Below, one piece after another: positions 7,851 to 16,234 of a stretch of DNA of 33,162 nucleotides. Origin of the DNA: Chloroflexota bacterium. Its GTDB lineage: Bacteria > Chloroflexota > Dehalococcoidia > Lucifugimonadales > Lucifugimonadaceae. The stretch lies in the NCBI GenBank assembly GCA_022567135.1, contig JADFHP010000013.1:1-33162 (forward strand). Direction: 5' to 3'. Made by a program: the position numbers and the translations under genes. Numbering within the stretch: the stretch's first letter is position 1; every line of letters starts with the position of its first letter. The notes below the pieces were generated by a model that saw only the letters and a program-made list of their open reading frames with translations, did not search any database and was not told the origin of the DNA.

Positions 7851-7943
7851 CGCCTCCGCGCTAGCTCAGAAACCTCAGCCGGCCACGCCCACCACGCGGC
7901 AAGACCGGCGTTCGTCGACTTCGCAAGCTCGCGGGAGAAAAAG

Positions 7944-9578
7944 ATGCCGAGAATGACCGGCGGCCAGGCCCTTATCCGATCTCTCGTACGCGAGGGAGTC
8001 GAGGTGATCTTCGGGATCCCCGGCGTCCAGATGTACGGAATCATCACGGCGATTCGCGATGAGCCGGGAATTCGGATGATCACCACTCGATCTGAGATGT
8101 CGACGACACATATGGCCGACGGGTACGCCCGCGCCGGCGGCCGCGTCGGGGTCGCCCTGGTCGTGCCGGGCCCGGGCGTATACAACGCCGCAGGCGGCCT
8201 TGCGACTGCCTACTCTGTCTCGTCACCCGTCATGCTGATCGCCGGCCAGACGCCGCGCGACACGATTGGCAGCAACACCGGGGCCCTCCATGAAGTGAAC
8301 GACCAGATGGAGATCATCAAGCCGATCACCAAGTGGCAGGGGCGGATGATCCACCCGAAAGAGGTCCCGCAGGGCGTTCACGACGCATTCCGCCAGCTCA
8401 ACAACGGCCGCCCGCGCCCGGTCTACCTGGACATTCCGCCCGAGGCGATGCTCGAGCTGGACGAGATTGACCTGCTCGAGCCCGCTCCGGTTGAGCGGCC
8501 GACGCCGTCCGAGACCGTGCTGGAGGAAGCCGCACGCATTCTCGCCGGCGCATCCAACCCGATCATCTACGCCGGAAGCGGCGTGCTTCGCAGCGATGCG
8601 ATGGAAGAGTTGGAGCGGTTCACCGATGAAACCAACATTCCTGTATTCACGTCACGCGGAGGAAAGGGTGCTATTAACGATCGCCATCCGCACTTCTTTG
8701 GCGGTGTGTCACGGGCGGTGGGCCGCCTCTCTGAGGTGATGGCGGAGACCGATGTCATGCTGGTCGTCGGGTCGCGCGTGGCCATGGGCAAGCCGAACCC
8801 GAATGCAAAGATCGTCCAGATCGATGCGGACCCGGATGAGATCGGCCTTCGCAACGACGACACGCTGGCGCTTGTGGGCGATGTCAAGTCCACGCTTCCC
8901 GCGCTGGCGTCCAGTATGAATGGGGTCGGCTCCAGCCGCCCGTCTCCCGCCGCGACGGTTGCGGAGGTTCGCGAGGAGATTGCCGGGCCGGAAGGCCGAA
9001 CAGAGCCCCAGAACACGCTGCTGAACGCCATCCGAGAGGGCTTCCCGGACGACGGCATAGCCATCTACGGCGTCACGCAACTGGGTTATATCTCCCGCAC
9101 CTACTGGCCTGTGTATGAGCCCCGGACGTTCATAGACTCCGGCTACTCGGAAAACCTGGGCTACGCCCTGCCGACGGCCATCGGCGCCAAGGTCGCCCGG
9201 CCGGATAAACCGGTGCTGTGCGTCTCGGGCGACGGCGGCTTCGGGTATCACACGCCGGAACTCTCCACCATGGTGAAGTACGGCATCAACGTTGTAGTCG
9301 TGCTGTTCAACGACAATTCCTACGGAAACGTGGCCCGCGACCTGGACATGGACTTCGGCGGGCAGTACGAGGTAGACCTGCACAACCCCGACTACATGGA
9401 ACTGGCCGCGGCATACGGTCTTGAGGGTATGAAGTGCGACGATCACTCGCTGCTGTCCAGGTACGTTTCGGACGCCGTCCAGATGGATGCGCCGGTGTTG
9501 ATCGAGGTTCCGTTTACCAGGATGCCGCGCCCGTGGCCCGCATCCTCTCGTCCCGAGTGGACGAAACCCCAGAAATAG
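7944..9578 (+). CDS. TPP-dependent acetolactate synthase-like enzyme, copy 1
   Basis: Full-length member of the IlvB/benzoylformate decarboxylase superfamily (544 aa), acting on 2-oxo acids with thiamine diphosphate. The N-terminal pyrimidine-binding domain holds the TRSE segment with the conserved activating Glu (about residue 51) before HMADGYAR. The central domain has IIYAGSGVLRSDAMEELERF. The C-terminal domain has the TPP motif GDGGF...NDNSYGN (about residues 430-465). Specificity is not determinable; true acetolactate synthase is unlikely as no small subunit or ilv genes are nearby. GGGAG lies 6 bases before the ATG. It is followed by a paralogue of identical length. Confidence 0.9.
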   Translation: MPRMTGGQALIRSLVREGVEVIFGIPGVQMYGIITAIRDEPGIRMITTRSEMSTTHMADGYARAGGRVGVALVVPGPGVYNAAGGLATAYSVSSPVMLIAGQTPRDTIGSNTGALHEVNDQMEIIKPITKWQGRMIHPKEVPQGVHDAFRQLNNGRPRPVYLDIPPEAMLELDEIDLLEPAPVERPTPSETVLEEAARILAGASNPIIYAGSGVLRSDAMEELERFTDETNIPVFTSRGGKGAINDRHPHFFGGVSRAVGRLSEVMAETDVMLVVGSRVAMGKPNPNAKIVQIDADPDEIGLRNDDTLALVGDVKSTLPALASSMNGVGSSRPSPAATVAEVREEIAGPEGRTEPQNTLLNAIREGFPDDGIAIYGVTQLGYISRTYWPVYEPRTFIDSGYSENLGYALPTAIGAKVARPDKPVLCVSGDGGFGYHTPELSTMVKYGINVVVVLFNDNSYGNVARDLDMDFGGQYEVDLHNPDYMELAAAYGLEGMKCDDHSLLSRYVSDAVQMDAPVLIEVPFTRMPRPWPASSRPEWTKPQK

Positions 9579-9638
9579 GCGGGCCGCAGGATCGTCTGAT
9601 CGCTCTGAACAGATCGAGAAAAACGTGGAGAAAAAAAT

Positions 9639-11273
9639 ATGCCGCGAATGACCGGTGGTGAAGCCCTCGTAAGAACGCTGGTACGTGCCGGAGTCGAAGT
9701 GATATTCGGCCTGCCCGGCGTCCAGATGTACGGCCTCACGGTCGCCATACGCGACGAGCCCGGGATTCGCATGATCACCCCGCGCTCCGAGGGCGCACTC
9801 ACGTACATGGCGGACGGCTACTCCAGGGTGGGTAATCGCATCGCGCCCGTGATGGTGGTGCCGGGGCCGGGCGTCTACAACGCCTCCGGGGGGCTGGCGA
9901 CGGCCTATTCAGTTTCGTCGCGGGTGATGCTGATTGCAGGCCAGACTCCCCGCGATACCATCGGCGGCAATACCGGCGCGTTGCACGAGGTCAACGATCA
10001 GCTCGATACGATCAGGCCGATAACGAAATGGCAGGGACGGATCCTCCAAGTCCGCGACGTGCCGGGGATCGTCGCGGAGGCCGTCAGGCAGCTCAACTCC
10101 GGCCGCCCGCGCCCTGTTTATATCGACCTGCCGCCCGAGGTAATGCTGGGGCTTGACGACGTTGAGATCCCCGAACATGCGCCTGTCGAGCGAATCACTC
10201 CCCCCGACTCCGAGATTGAATCAGCTGCCAGGCTTATTGCAGGCGCATCGAACCCGATGATCTACGCGGGGAGCGGTGTGCATATCTCCGAAGCCCACGA
10301 TGAGCTGCAGAGTCTGGCAGAGACCTTTCACTTGCCCGTGAGGACGTCGCGCGGCGGTAAGGGAACGATATCGGCCGACCACCCGCTGCACCTCGGCTCA
10401 GTCGGCCCGGGCTGGCTGCGTGACGGCGGCTTTGCGGACCCTGACGTGGTGCTTGCCGTCGGGACTCGAGCGGCGCAGGGCTTCTTCGAGGAATCGACGC
10501 AGGTGATCCAGATCGATGCGGACCCGGATGAGATCGGCCGGTTCCACGAGAACACGATGCCGCTTGTGGGCGACGCCAGGTCCACGCTATCGAAGTTGCA
10601 CGATGCCCTGGGCGACACAGCAGCAGCCGGCCGGCGCCCGCCTGAAGAGGCGGTTCGCGGCGTAAAGGAGTTTCTGAAAAAGCCTGATCTCCGAACGGAG
10701 CCGCAGGATAGCTTCAACAATGCAGTACGGGATGCGGTGCCGGATCACGGCATCGTGATCTACGGCATGACCCAGCTCGGCTACTACGGCCGCTCGTTCT
10801 ACCCGGCCCGCAAGCCGCGCACATATATCGACTCTGGATACTCCGGCAATCTGGGTTTCGCCTATCCAACGGCGCTTGGCGCCAGGCTCGCCGCGCCGGA
10901 CGTGCCTGTCGTCTGCATCTCAGGCGACGGCGGATTCGGCTACCACTCGCCCGAGATGGCTACCGCGATGAAGTACGGAATCAACGTCGTGCTGGTGGTC
11001 TTCAACGACAACTCCTACGGTAACGTGGCGCGCGATCTGGACGCCGAGTTCGGCGGCCAGTACGAGTCTGACCTGCACAATCCGGACTATGTGAGATTGG
11101 CGAAGGCATACGGGCTCGAATCGACACAGGTAAAGGAGCCATCGGATCTGACGGTGGCCATCAAGGACATGATCGATCGCGACGCGCCCGCGCTCATCGA
11201 AGTGCCCGTCGGGCGCTGGCCGCGACCGGCCGGCATGAGCCAGCGACCAGCCTGGGCCACGCCCCAGACGTAG
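9639..11273 (+). CDS. TPP-dependent acetolactate synthase-like enzyme, copy 2
   Basis: Tandem paralogue of the preceding gene, again 544 aa, starting with nearly the same words (MPRMTGGEALVRTLVRAGVE). It keeps the Glu of TPRSE (about residue 51) and the TPP-binding GDGGFGYH...NDNSYGN. Differences cluster in the central domain (for example VGPGWLRDGGFADPDVVLAV) and around MTQLGYYGRSFYP, regions that can shape the substrate pocket. The 60-base gap has GTGGAG 8 bases before the ATG and no terminator, so the two are probably co-transcribed; they may be two subunits of one heteromer or two isozymes. Confidence 0.9.
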   Translation: MPRMTGGEALVRTLVRAGVEVIFGLPGVQMYGLTVAIRDEPGIRMITPRSEGALTYMADGYSRVGNRIAPVMVVPGPGVYNASGGLATAYSVSSRVMLIAGQTPRDTIGGNTGALHEVNDQLDTIRPITKWQGRILQVRDVPGIVAEAVRQLNSGRPRPVYIDLPPEVMLGLDDVEIPEHAPVERITPPDSEIESAARLIAGASNPMIYAGSGVHISEAHDELQSLAETFHLPVRTSRGGKGTISADHPLHLGSVGPGWLRDGGFADPDVVLAVGTRAAQGFFEESTQVIQIDADPDEIGRFHENTMPLVGDARSTLSKLHDALGDTAAAGRRPPEEAVRGVKEFLKKPDLRTEPQDSFNNAVRDAVPDHGIVIYGMTQLGYYGRSFYPARKPRTYIDSGYSGNLGFAYPTALGARLAAPDVPVVCISGDGGFGYHSPEMATAMKYGINVVLVVFNDNSYGNVARDLDAEFGGQYESDLHNPDYVRLAKAYGLESTQVKEPSDLTVAIKDMIDRDAPALIEVPVGRWPRPAGMSQRPAWATPQT

Positions 11274-11406
11274 TCAGGTCACCGAGCGTCGGCGTCCTTC
11301 GCGATGTCCGCGGCCGTTCGCATCGTGGCTAATTCACACCGCTTCAGATTAAATGGCTCCCGGCGGCCCCACAATCCAGGTGGCGAAAATTCAGACAGGA
11401 ACTCAG

Positions 11407-11532
11407 ATGCCGGATCAGCCTAATCTGCTATTCATCATCACGGACCAGCATGATCGCGTGAGGGAGATGGCGGGCGGGCTTCGGGCGTGGCAGGAGCGGA
11501 CATGCGACAGCGCGCCTCAGGGAGCAGTCTGA
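11407..11532 (+). pseudogene. Sulfatase remnant: N-terminus joined to C-terminal tail
   Basis: A 41-codon frame begins MPDQPNLLFIITDQHD, the classic first strand of type I sulfatases including the metal-binding Asp, and then jumps to REMAGGLRAWQERTCDSAP, which resembles the extreme C-terminal helix of such sulfatases. The whole catalytic core, including the formylglycine Cys/Ser motif, is missing. The frame is intact, has a GGAA-type ribosome-binding site, and its TGA overlaps the ATG of the next gene. This pattern fits a large in-frame internal deletion. The C-terminal match is from memory of the family and should be checked. Confidence 0.6.
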
Positions 11533-12620
11533 TGGCCCCCGACGACCCCGCGCCACTCCCAGACTGGATAACGTATCCCGGCGATGCATGGGAGTCGATC
11601 ACGCCCGAAGAAGCCGGCCTTGACGAAGCCGCCTGGAGCAGGTTCCTCGCCGACAGCAACGTCACCGGCGCGCAGTGGGAGGGCGAGCGCCACGGCGACG
11701 GCGAGTGGGGCGCGGTGCTGACACGCGGCGGTTATATTGTCCACACGTGGGGCAACCCCGATTACGCATTCCAAACGGCGTCGCTCGGCAAGGCGTTCAC
11801 GTGGGCGGTATTCGGCCTGGCGGCGGATGCGGGGCTGGTCAGGCCTGACGATCTGATCCGGGACACCTGGACCGGCGTAGGCCAGCTCTCGCATGGGCAC
11901 AAGCATCTCGACGCCGGTCATCACCGGACGCTCACCTGGCGGCACCTGCTGGGCTCGCAGATCACCTACGGGCACGACGGCGGCTTTCCCGTCACGAACG
12001 GCTTCTTCTGGCGGCAGCGGTCCTCGGGCCAGATGAAGTCGCAGGCCTCGAATCCGGTGCCGGAGTGGGCCAACTGGACCGGCGACCCGAACTACGACAA
12101 CTACTCGCACACGACGCCGGGCACAGAGCGCATCTACAGCTCGGGGGGCATCTGGCGACTGTCGCAGGCCCTCACGGCGCTCTGGGGCCTAGACATCAAG
12201 TCGGTCATAGACGAGAAGCTGTTATCGAAGATCGGAATCGGCCCGGCCGACTGGGACTGGATCCCCGGCAAGGCCGTCCATGACGACCGGAATTTTTACC
12301 CGGACATGCCCGGCTACGGAGATTTTCTAGACGCGCCGTATGAGCTGAACGGGCAGGTGGTGCGGGGCGGCGGAGGCTGGGTGGTCATGAGCGCCGGCAA
12401 CCTGGCGCGCTTCGGCCATCTCGTCGCAACGCAGGGCATATGGAGCGGTGAACGGTTGATCAGCCCGGAGTGGATTCGGGGCCATGGCGGAGGCAACAAG
12501 AGCCTCGTCAGCGGCGAGTCAAACCACTACACAGCGTTCGCCAAGGTGACCACCGAAGGCGTCGACCATCCGCTGCCGGACGAGCTGTTCGCGGGGCCGG
12601 TGAGGGTCACGCCCGCATGA
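11532..12620 (+). CDS. Beta-lactamase-fold serine hydrolase
   Basis: Penicillin-binding-protein-like/class C beta-lactamase family (PF00144), 362 aa. The nucleophile motif SxxK is S84-L-G-K87 in QTASLGKAFT, and the Tyr motif is Y202-S-S (class C enzymes usually have YxN). There is no evident signal peptide, so a cytoplasmic esterase or amidase role is more likely than antibiotic resistance. I chose ATG 11532 because GGGAG lies 8 bases upstream and the start overlaps the preceding TGA (TGATG); an upstream ATG at 11487 would lie inside the sulfatase remnant. Its 3' end overlaps the convergent GMC gene by 14 bases. Confidence 0.85.
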   Translation: MAPDDPAPLPDWITYPGDAWESITPEEAGLDEAAWSRFLADSNVTGAQWEGERHGDGEWGAVLTRGGYIVHTWGNPDYAFQTASLGKAFTWAVFGLAADAGLVRPDDLIRDTWTGVGQLSHGHKHLDAGHHRTLTWRHLLGSQITYGHDGGFPVTNGFFWRQRSSGQMKSQASNPVPEWANWTGDPNYDNYSHTTPGTERIYSSGGIWRLSQALTALWGLDIKSVIDEKLLSKIGIGPADWDWIPGKAVHDDRNFYPDMPGYGDFLDAPYELNGQVVRGGGGWVVMSAGNLARFGHLVATQGIWSGERLISPEWIRGHGGGNKSLVSGESNHYTAFAKVTTEGVDHPLPDELFAGPVRVTPA

Positions 12621-14169
12621 AGTCGGCTATCCGCTCGCCTATTGCCAGCACCGAGACGTTGGTGTTCGCTCGCGGACAGTCCGGCATGATCGAGGCATCG
12701 GCGATCCGCAGTGCCTCAAGCCCTCGTACCATCCCGAACTGGTCCACGACAGCCATTGGATCGCTTGCCGGACCCATCTTGCAGGTGCAAGAACTGTGGT
12801 GGCCGGTAGTGACCGTGCGGCGCATCCATGCGTTCAAGGCCTCGTCATCCTGAAGGTCGTCCCATGACGGCTCCATCAGATCGGACACGATATCCCGGAA
12901 TGCGGCCCGCCGCCCGATCCCAACGCAGCGGCGTATCCCATCGCGCATGCGGCGCAGGTCTTCAGGGTCGGCGAGGTAGTTGTAGTCGATAAACGGTTGC
13001 GTATGGGGATCGTCTGACTCGATATAAAGCTCCCCGGCGCTGAGTTCCCGGTTGAGAACACAGTTCATCTGGACGCCATACGGCGTCCTGCGATCCGTAT
13101 AGCGCCCCCTCTCTTTCGGCGTCCACGAAACCATGAAGACGATCATGTCGTTGCGTAGATCGGAGCCCGGAGCGGTATAGCGGAGCGCAAGTTGAATCGT
13201 GGGGCCTTCCCGCTCGATCCAGGACCGGTCGGCGAAATCCCATGTGGCGAAGATCATTGGGTGATCGCGCAGGTTGCGCCCGATGCCCGGCAATTCGTGT
13301 ACCACGTCCACGCCCGCCGCCTCGATTCGCGCGGCAGGCCCAACGCCCGAGTGCATCAGTATGTGGGGCGAGCCGATGGCGCCAGCGGACAGAACTATCT
13401 CGTCGCCGAACTCAATCACGACTTCGCCGCCACGTTCGATCTCCACGCCGATCGCGCGATTGCCCTCGAAGACCAGCCGCCGCACGAAACTATCGGCGGA
13501 GATCGTCAGGTTGGGCCGGTCGCGCGCTTCGGCGAGATAGCCGATCGCGGTGCTGTAGCGGATACCGTCAGGATTGTTGAACGCCAGGGGGCCTACGCCC
13601 GTCGTATCGGGGTTGTTGTGATCATCACAGTTTGGAAATCCGGCTTCCATGCACGCCGCGTGAAAAGCGCGCTGCGGCGGCTGCCACTCGTTTTTCGGCC
13701 ACCTGCGAGCGGGAATAGGGCCATCCGTTCCGTGATAGTCGTCGGCGATATCGAGATCGGTCTCGAGCTTGCGGAAGTAGGGCAGAAGGTTCCGATAGCT
13801 CCATTCGTCACTGCCTTCCCACCCCCATGAGTCGTAATCTTCCGGTACGCCTCTCAGGAAGATTTGAGCATTGACGGCTGAGGAGCCCCCGGTGACTCTG
13901 CCGCGCGGAACGAACATGTCTTGAAAGCTGTCGGTGGCATGCGCAGAGTAGCCCCAATCGTGGGCTTCGCGTACTTTCCGGGAACCGTCTCGCGACGGGT
14001 ATCCGTACTTGAGAGGGTCGGGAATGTCCGCGACGGCCGGATAGTCGGGACCGGCCTCGAGAAGTAGGACAGTTCGCTCGGTATCTTCCGAGAGCCGCGA
14101 CGCGATGATGGCGCCGGCCGAACCTGCGCCGATCACGATCACGTCATAGCCCGCGCTGCGGCTACTCAT
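12607..14169 (-). CDS. GMC-family FAD oxidoreductase
   Basis: Glucose-methanol-choline family flavoenzyme, oxidising an alcohol to an aldehyde or ketone. The Rossmann FAD-binding motif is GAGSAG at residues 14-19 with the ribose-binding Glu in LLLEAG. PRGRVTGGSSAVNAQIFLRG is the GMC signature 1 region, and GAIGSPHILMHSGVGP signature 2. Near the C-terminus H457/H458 in GHHSSCTCKMG and NTN near 503-505 make up the catalytic pair region. Start ATG 14169 overlaps the last codons of dhaL by 8 bases, suggesting coupling; a further upstream ATG would add 36 unlike residues inside dhaL. Together with DhaKL it may act on a polyol or keto-sugar. Confidence 0.92.
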   Translation of the reverse strand: MSSRSAGYDVIVIGAGSAGAIIASRLSEDTERTVLLLEAGPDYPAVADIPDPLKYGYPSRDGSRKVREAHDWGYSAHATDSFQDMFVPRGRVTGGSSAVNAQIFLRGVPEDYDSWGWEGSDEWSYRNLLPYFRKLETDLDIADDYHGTDGPIPARRWPKNEWQPPQRAFHAACMEAGFPNCDDHNNPDTTGVGPLAFNNPDGIRYSTAIGYLAEARDRPNLTISADSFVRRLVFEGNRAIGVEIERGGEVVIEFGDEIVLSAGAIGSPHILMHSGVGPAARIEAAGVDVVHELPGIGRNLRDHPMIFATWDFADRSWIEREGPTIQLALRYTAPGSDLRNDMIVFMVSWTPKERGRYTDRRTPYGVQMNCVLNRELSAGELYIESDDPHTQPFIDYNYLADPEDLRRMRDGIRRCVGIGRRAAFRDIVSDLMEPSWDDLQDDEALNAWMRRTVTTGHHSSCTCKMGPASDPMAVVDQFGMVRGLEALRIADASIMPDCPRANTNVSVLAIGERIADFMRA

Positions 14170-14800
14170 CCGACATGTTTGCGTGAACCCAGCTCTGGAC
14201 CGCTTCCAGGATGAAAAGCACCGCCGTGGCGCCGGGATCCTGAACGCCGATGGAGCGCTCGCCCAGCCAGCTTGCACGCGAGACCTTCGACTGCATATCG
14301 ATGGTGCGCTTCACGCCGGCGCGGCACGCCTGGACTGCTGCGTCCGTCGCCTCGACCACGCTCTTGCCGGACTGTTGGGCCTCTTCGAACGCGTCTATCG
14401 CGGGCGCAAGCGCGTCCAGCAAAGTCTTATCGCCAACATCTGCCTTGCCGCGATCTTTCAGGCCCTGGAACGCGGCGCGGGCGATCGGCACGATATCCGC
14501 CTGGCCAACGTCGTCCCGGCCTTTGACGGCCATCCCACCTCGCATCATGGCCGAAGCGAACAGAACGCCGAACGTCGAGGCGGCCGCCCGGTTGAACGCC
14601 ATTCCGGAGCGCGCCAACTGGTCGCTAACGGGCTTGCCGCGCACCTCGGGAAAGCCGATTGCAACCGCCGCAAAACCGCGCGTCACGGTAATGCCAAGAT
14701 CACCGTCCCCGAGCCTGGCGTCAAGTTCGCGGAGCGTATCCGCCTGTGGAGGGACTTCATCGGCCACCACCTGCAGGATATCCAGTATTTCATCGGCCAT
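14162..14800 (-). CDS. dhaL: Dihydroxyacetone kinase L subunit (ATP/ADP-binding)
   Basis: The DAK2-domain nucleotide-binding partner of DhaK. ELDARLGDGDLGITVTRG carries the Asp residues that hold Mg and ADP. MAFNRAAASTFGVLFASAMM, VGDKTLLDALAPA and SWLGERSIGVQDPGA follow in the family order. At 212 aa it has the normal length. No phosphotransferase gene (dhaM) is visible, so the pair may use ATP directly or phosphorylate a related keto-sugar, as is known for other DhaK/L pairs. It lies downstream of dhaK on the same strand, separated by a small gene on the other strand. Confidence 0.93.
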   Translation of the reverse strand: MADEILDILQVVADEVPPQADTLRELDARLGDGDLGITVTRGFAAVAIGFPEVRGKPVSDQLARSGMAFNRAAASTFGVLFASAMMRGGMAVKGRDDVGQADIVPIARAAFQGLKDRGKADVGDKTLLDALAPAIDAFEEAQQSGKSVVEATDAAVQACRAGVKRTIDMQSKVSRASWLGERSIGVQDPGATAVLFILEAVQSWVHANMSDE

Positions 14801-14897
14801 TGATTCGCTCGCAGTTTCTACCCCCGGGGGGCTCTCAGGCCGGCTCTCAGGCGGATTTTATATGTATCCTTATCAGACAGAAGGAGCAGGCAGCTAC

Positions 14898-15098
14898 ATG
14901 AAACATCTGAAATACGATCGCGAAGTGCTGGTCCCGCTCTCATTTATTTTGGGCTCGCTTCTGGGAGGCGTGTTCGGCGCGTGGGTGGGTGGCGGCACAG
15001 GCATCGTCGTGTTTCTCGCCATCTTCCTGCCCATGGTCTACGTCACCGGCTACACGAACCTGATCGTGAAGCAAGAAGACCCCGGCACAGCGCGTTAG
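14898..15098 (+). CDS. Small two-helix membrane protein
   Basis: Unrecognised 66-aa protein. After a charged start (MKHLKYDREV) it has two hydrophobic segments, LVPLSFILGSLLGGVFGAWV and GIVVFLAIFLPMVYVTGYTN, joined by a short GGG turn, and a charged tail, so it is probably an integral membrane hairpin. AAGGAG lies 11 bases before the ATG; an in-frame ATG at 14862 is an alternative. It is coded opposite to its neighbours, and its stop overlaps the end of dhaK by 4 bases. An AT-rich stretch at 14855-14868 could hold its -10 element. Confidence 0.65.
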   Translation: MKHLKYDREVLVPLSFILGSLLGGVFGAWVGGGTGIVVFLAIFLPMVYVTGYTNLIVKQEDPGTAR

Positions 15099-16111
15099 CC
15101 TCCCACTTGCTGCAGTAGTAGCGGCGAATGCGCGGGCGCGTCCAGTAGCTTCGCCATGTCATCGTCCAGCCTGCAGACGCTGATCGATGCGCCCGACATC
15201 TCCATCGACGTCGCGTACTCGCCGATGAACGCCTTGTGCACGCTGATCCCCCTGTCCTTGAGTATCTGGGAGGCCTTGTTGTACAGGATGTAGAGCTCTT
15301 CGGGGGCCGTTGCTCCAAGTCCGTTGACGAGCACTGCGGCGGTATCGCCGGAGCTGAACGGCAGGTCCGGGATGATCCGATCGAGCATATCCCCGGCGAT
15401 CTCATCGGCCGTCAACAGCGGCCCTCGTTTGACGCCGGGTTCGCCGTGAATGCCCATTCCCATCTCCATCTCGCCCGCAGGCACCTCGAATCCGGGCTCA
15501 CCAGCGGCCGGAATGGTGGTTCCCGAAAGCGCCACGCCCATGCTGCGCGTGTTGAACGCGGCCTGTGATGCCGCCGCATGAACTGCGCCCAGATCGCGCC
15601 CTTCCTCAGCCGCCGCGCCTGCGATCTTGAAGGCGAAGAAGATGCCGGCTACCCCGCGCCTCCGGTCCATCTCTTCATTCGGAGCAGACGTCACGTCGTC
15701 TTTGCCGAGGGCGGTCTTGACAGTCAGGCCCTCCATCTCCGCCATCTCTGCGGCCATGTCGAAGTTCATCGTGTCGCCGGAGTAGTTGCCGTACAGGAAC
15801 AGGACGCCCTCGCCGCCATGAACAGCTTTGGCCACCTCCAGCATATCTTCGGCAGAAGGCGATGAGAAAACGTTGCCAACGCAGACGCCGGTGGCCAACC
15901 CCTTGCCCACGTAGCCGGTAAACAGCGGCAGGTGGCCTGAGCCGCCGCCGGTCGTAATAGCCACCTTGCCCTGGATTGGAGCATCGACCCGTATCAGGCC
16001 GCGCTTCGTCCCGTCGATTCTCTTCAGATAGTTCGGAAAGGCCGCGAGCAGCCCCGCGATCGTCTCGTCCTCTACGTTGTCGGGGTGGTTGATGATCTTC
16101 CGCATTGGCAT
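15095..16111 (-). CDS. dhaK: Dihydroxyacetone kinase K subunit (substrate-binding)
   Basis: DhaK binds dihydroxyacetone or a related keto-sugar covalently through a His and hands it to DhaL for phosphorylation. TTGGGSGHLP (residues 53-62) and NVFSSPSAEDM form the substrate pocket, and the hemiaminal His is H222 in MGIHGEPG (H218 in E. coli). The 338-aa length fits. I favour ATG 16111 (AGAAG about 8 bases upstream), with ATG 16105 equally possible; an earlier ATG at 16192 would add 27 unlike residues. The 123-base gap to fmt contains GC-rich inverted arms but no T-run terminator. Confidence 0.93.
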   Translation of the reverse strand: MPMRKIINHPDNVEDETIAGLLAAFPNYLKRIDGTKRGLIRVDAPIQGKVAITTGGGSGHLPLFTGYVGKGLATGVCVGNVFSSPSAEDMLEVAKAVHGGEGVLFLYGNYSGDTMNFDMAAEMAEMEGLTVKTALGKDDVTSAPNEEMDRRRGVAGIFFAFKIAGAAAEEGRDLGAVHAAASQAAFNTRSMGVALSGTTIPAAGEPGFEVPAGEMEMGMGIHGEPGVKRGPLLTADEIAGDMLDRIIPDLPFSSGDTAAVLVNGLGATAPEELYILYNKASQILKDRGISVHKAFIGEYATSMEMSGASISVCRLDDDMAKLLDAPAHSPLLLQQVGG

Positions 16112-16234
16112 TGGGTTAACTTCTTTCCGCCTGGGCCAGTCAGGTATCGGGGTTGCGAGCTTACGTGCGCGCGCCCGCGCCGTCAATTTCAAACACGCGG
16201 CACACGCATGCGCGCGGGCGCCGGGGCAGGGTGA

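Noticed and set aside
7469-8185. Long minus-strand frame crossing the promoter region into the TPP gene
   Set aside because: Its upper third is antisense to the TPP gene and it crosses a terminator-like hairpin; only the lower part could be coding.
16164-16213. GC-rich inverted arms between fmt and dhaK
   Set aside because: The arms (GCGCCCGCGC/GCGCGGGCGC) can pair, but there is no T-run on either strand and the loop is long, so it is not a convincing terminator.
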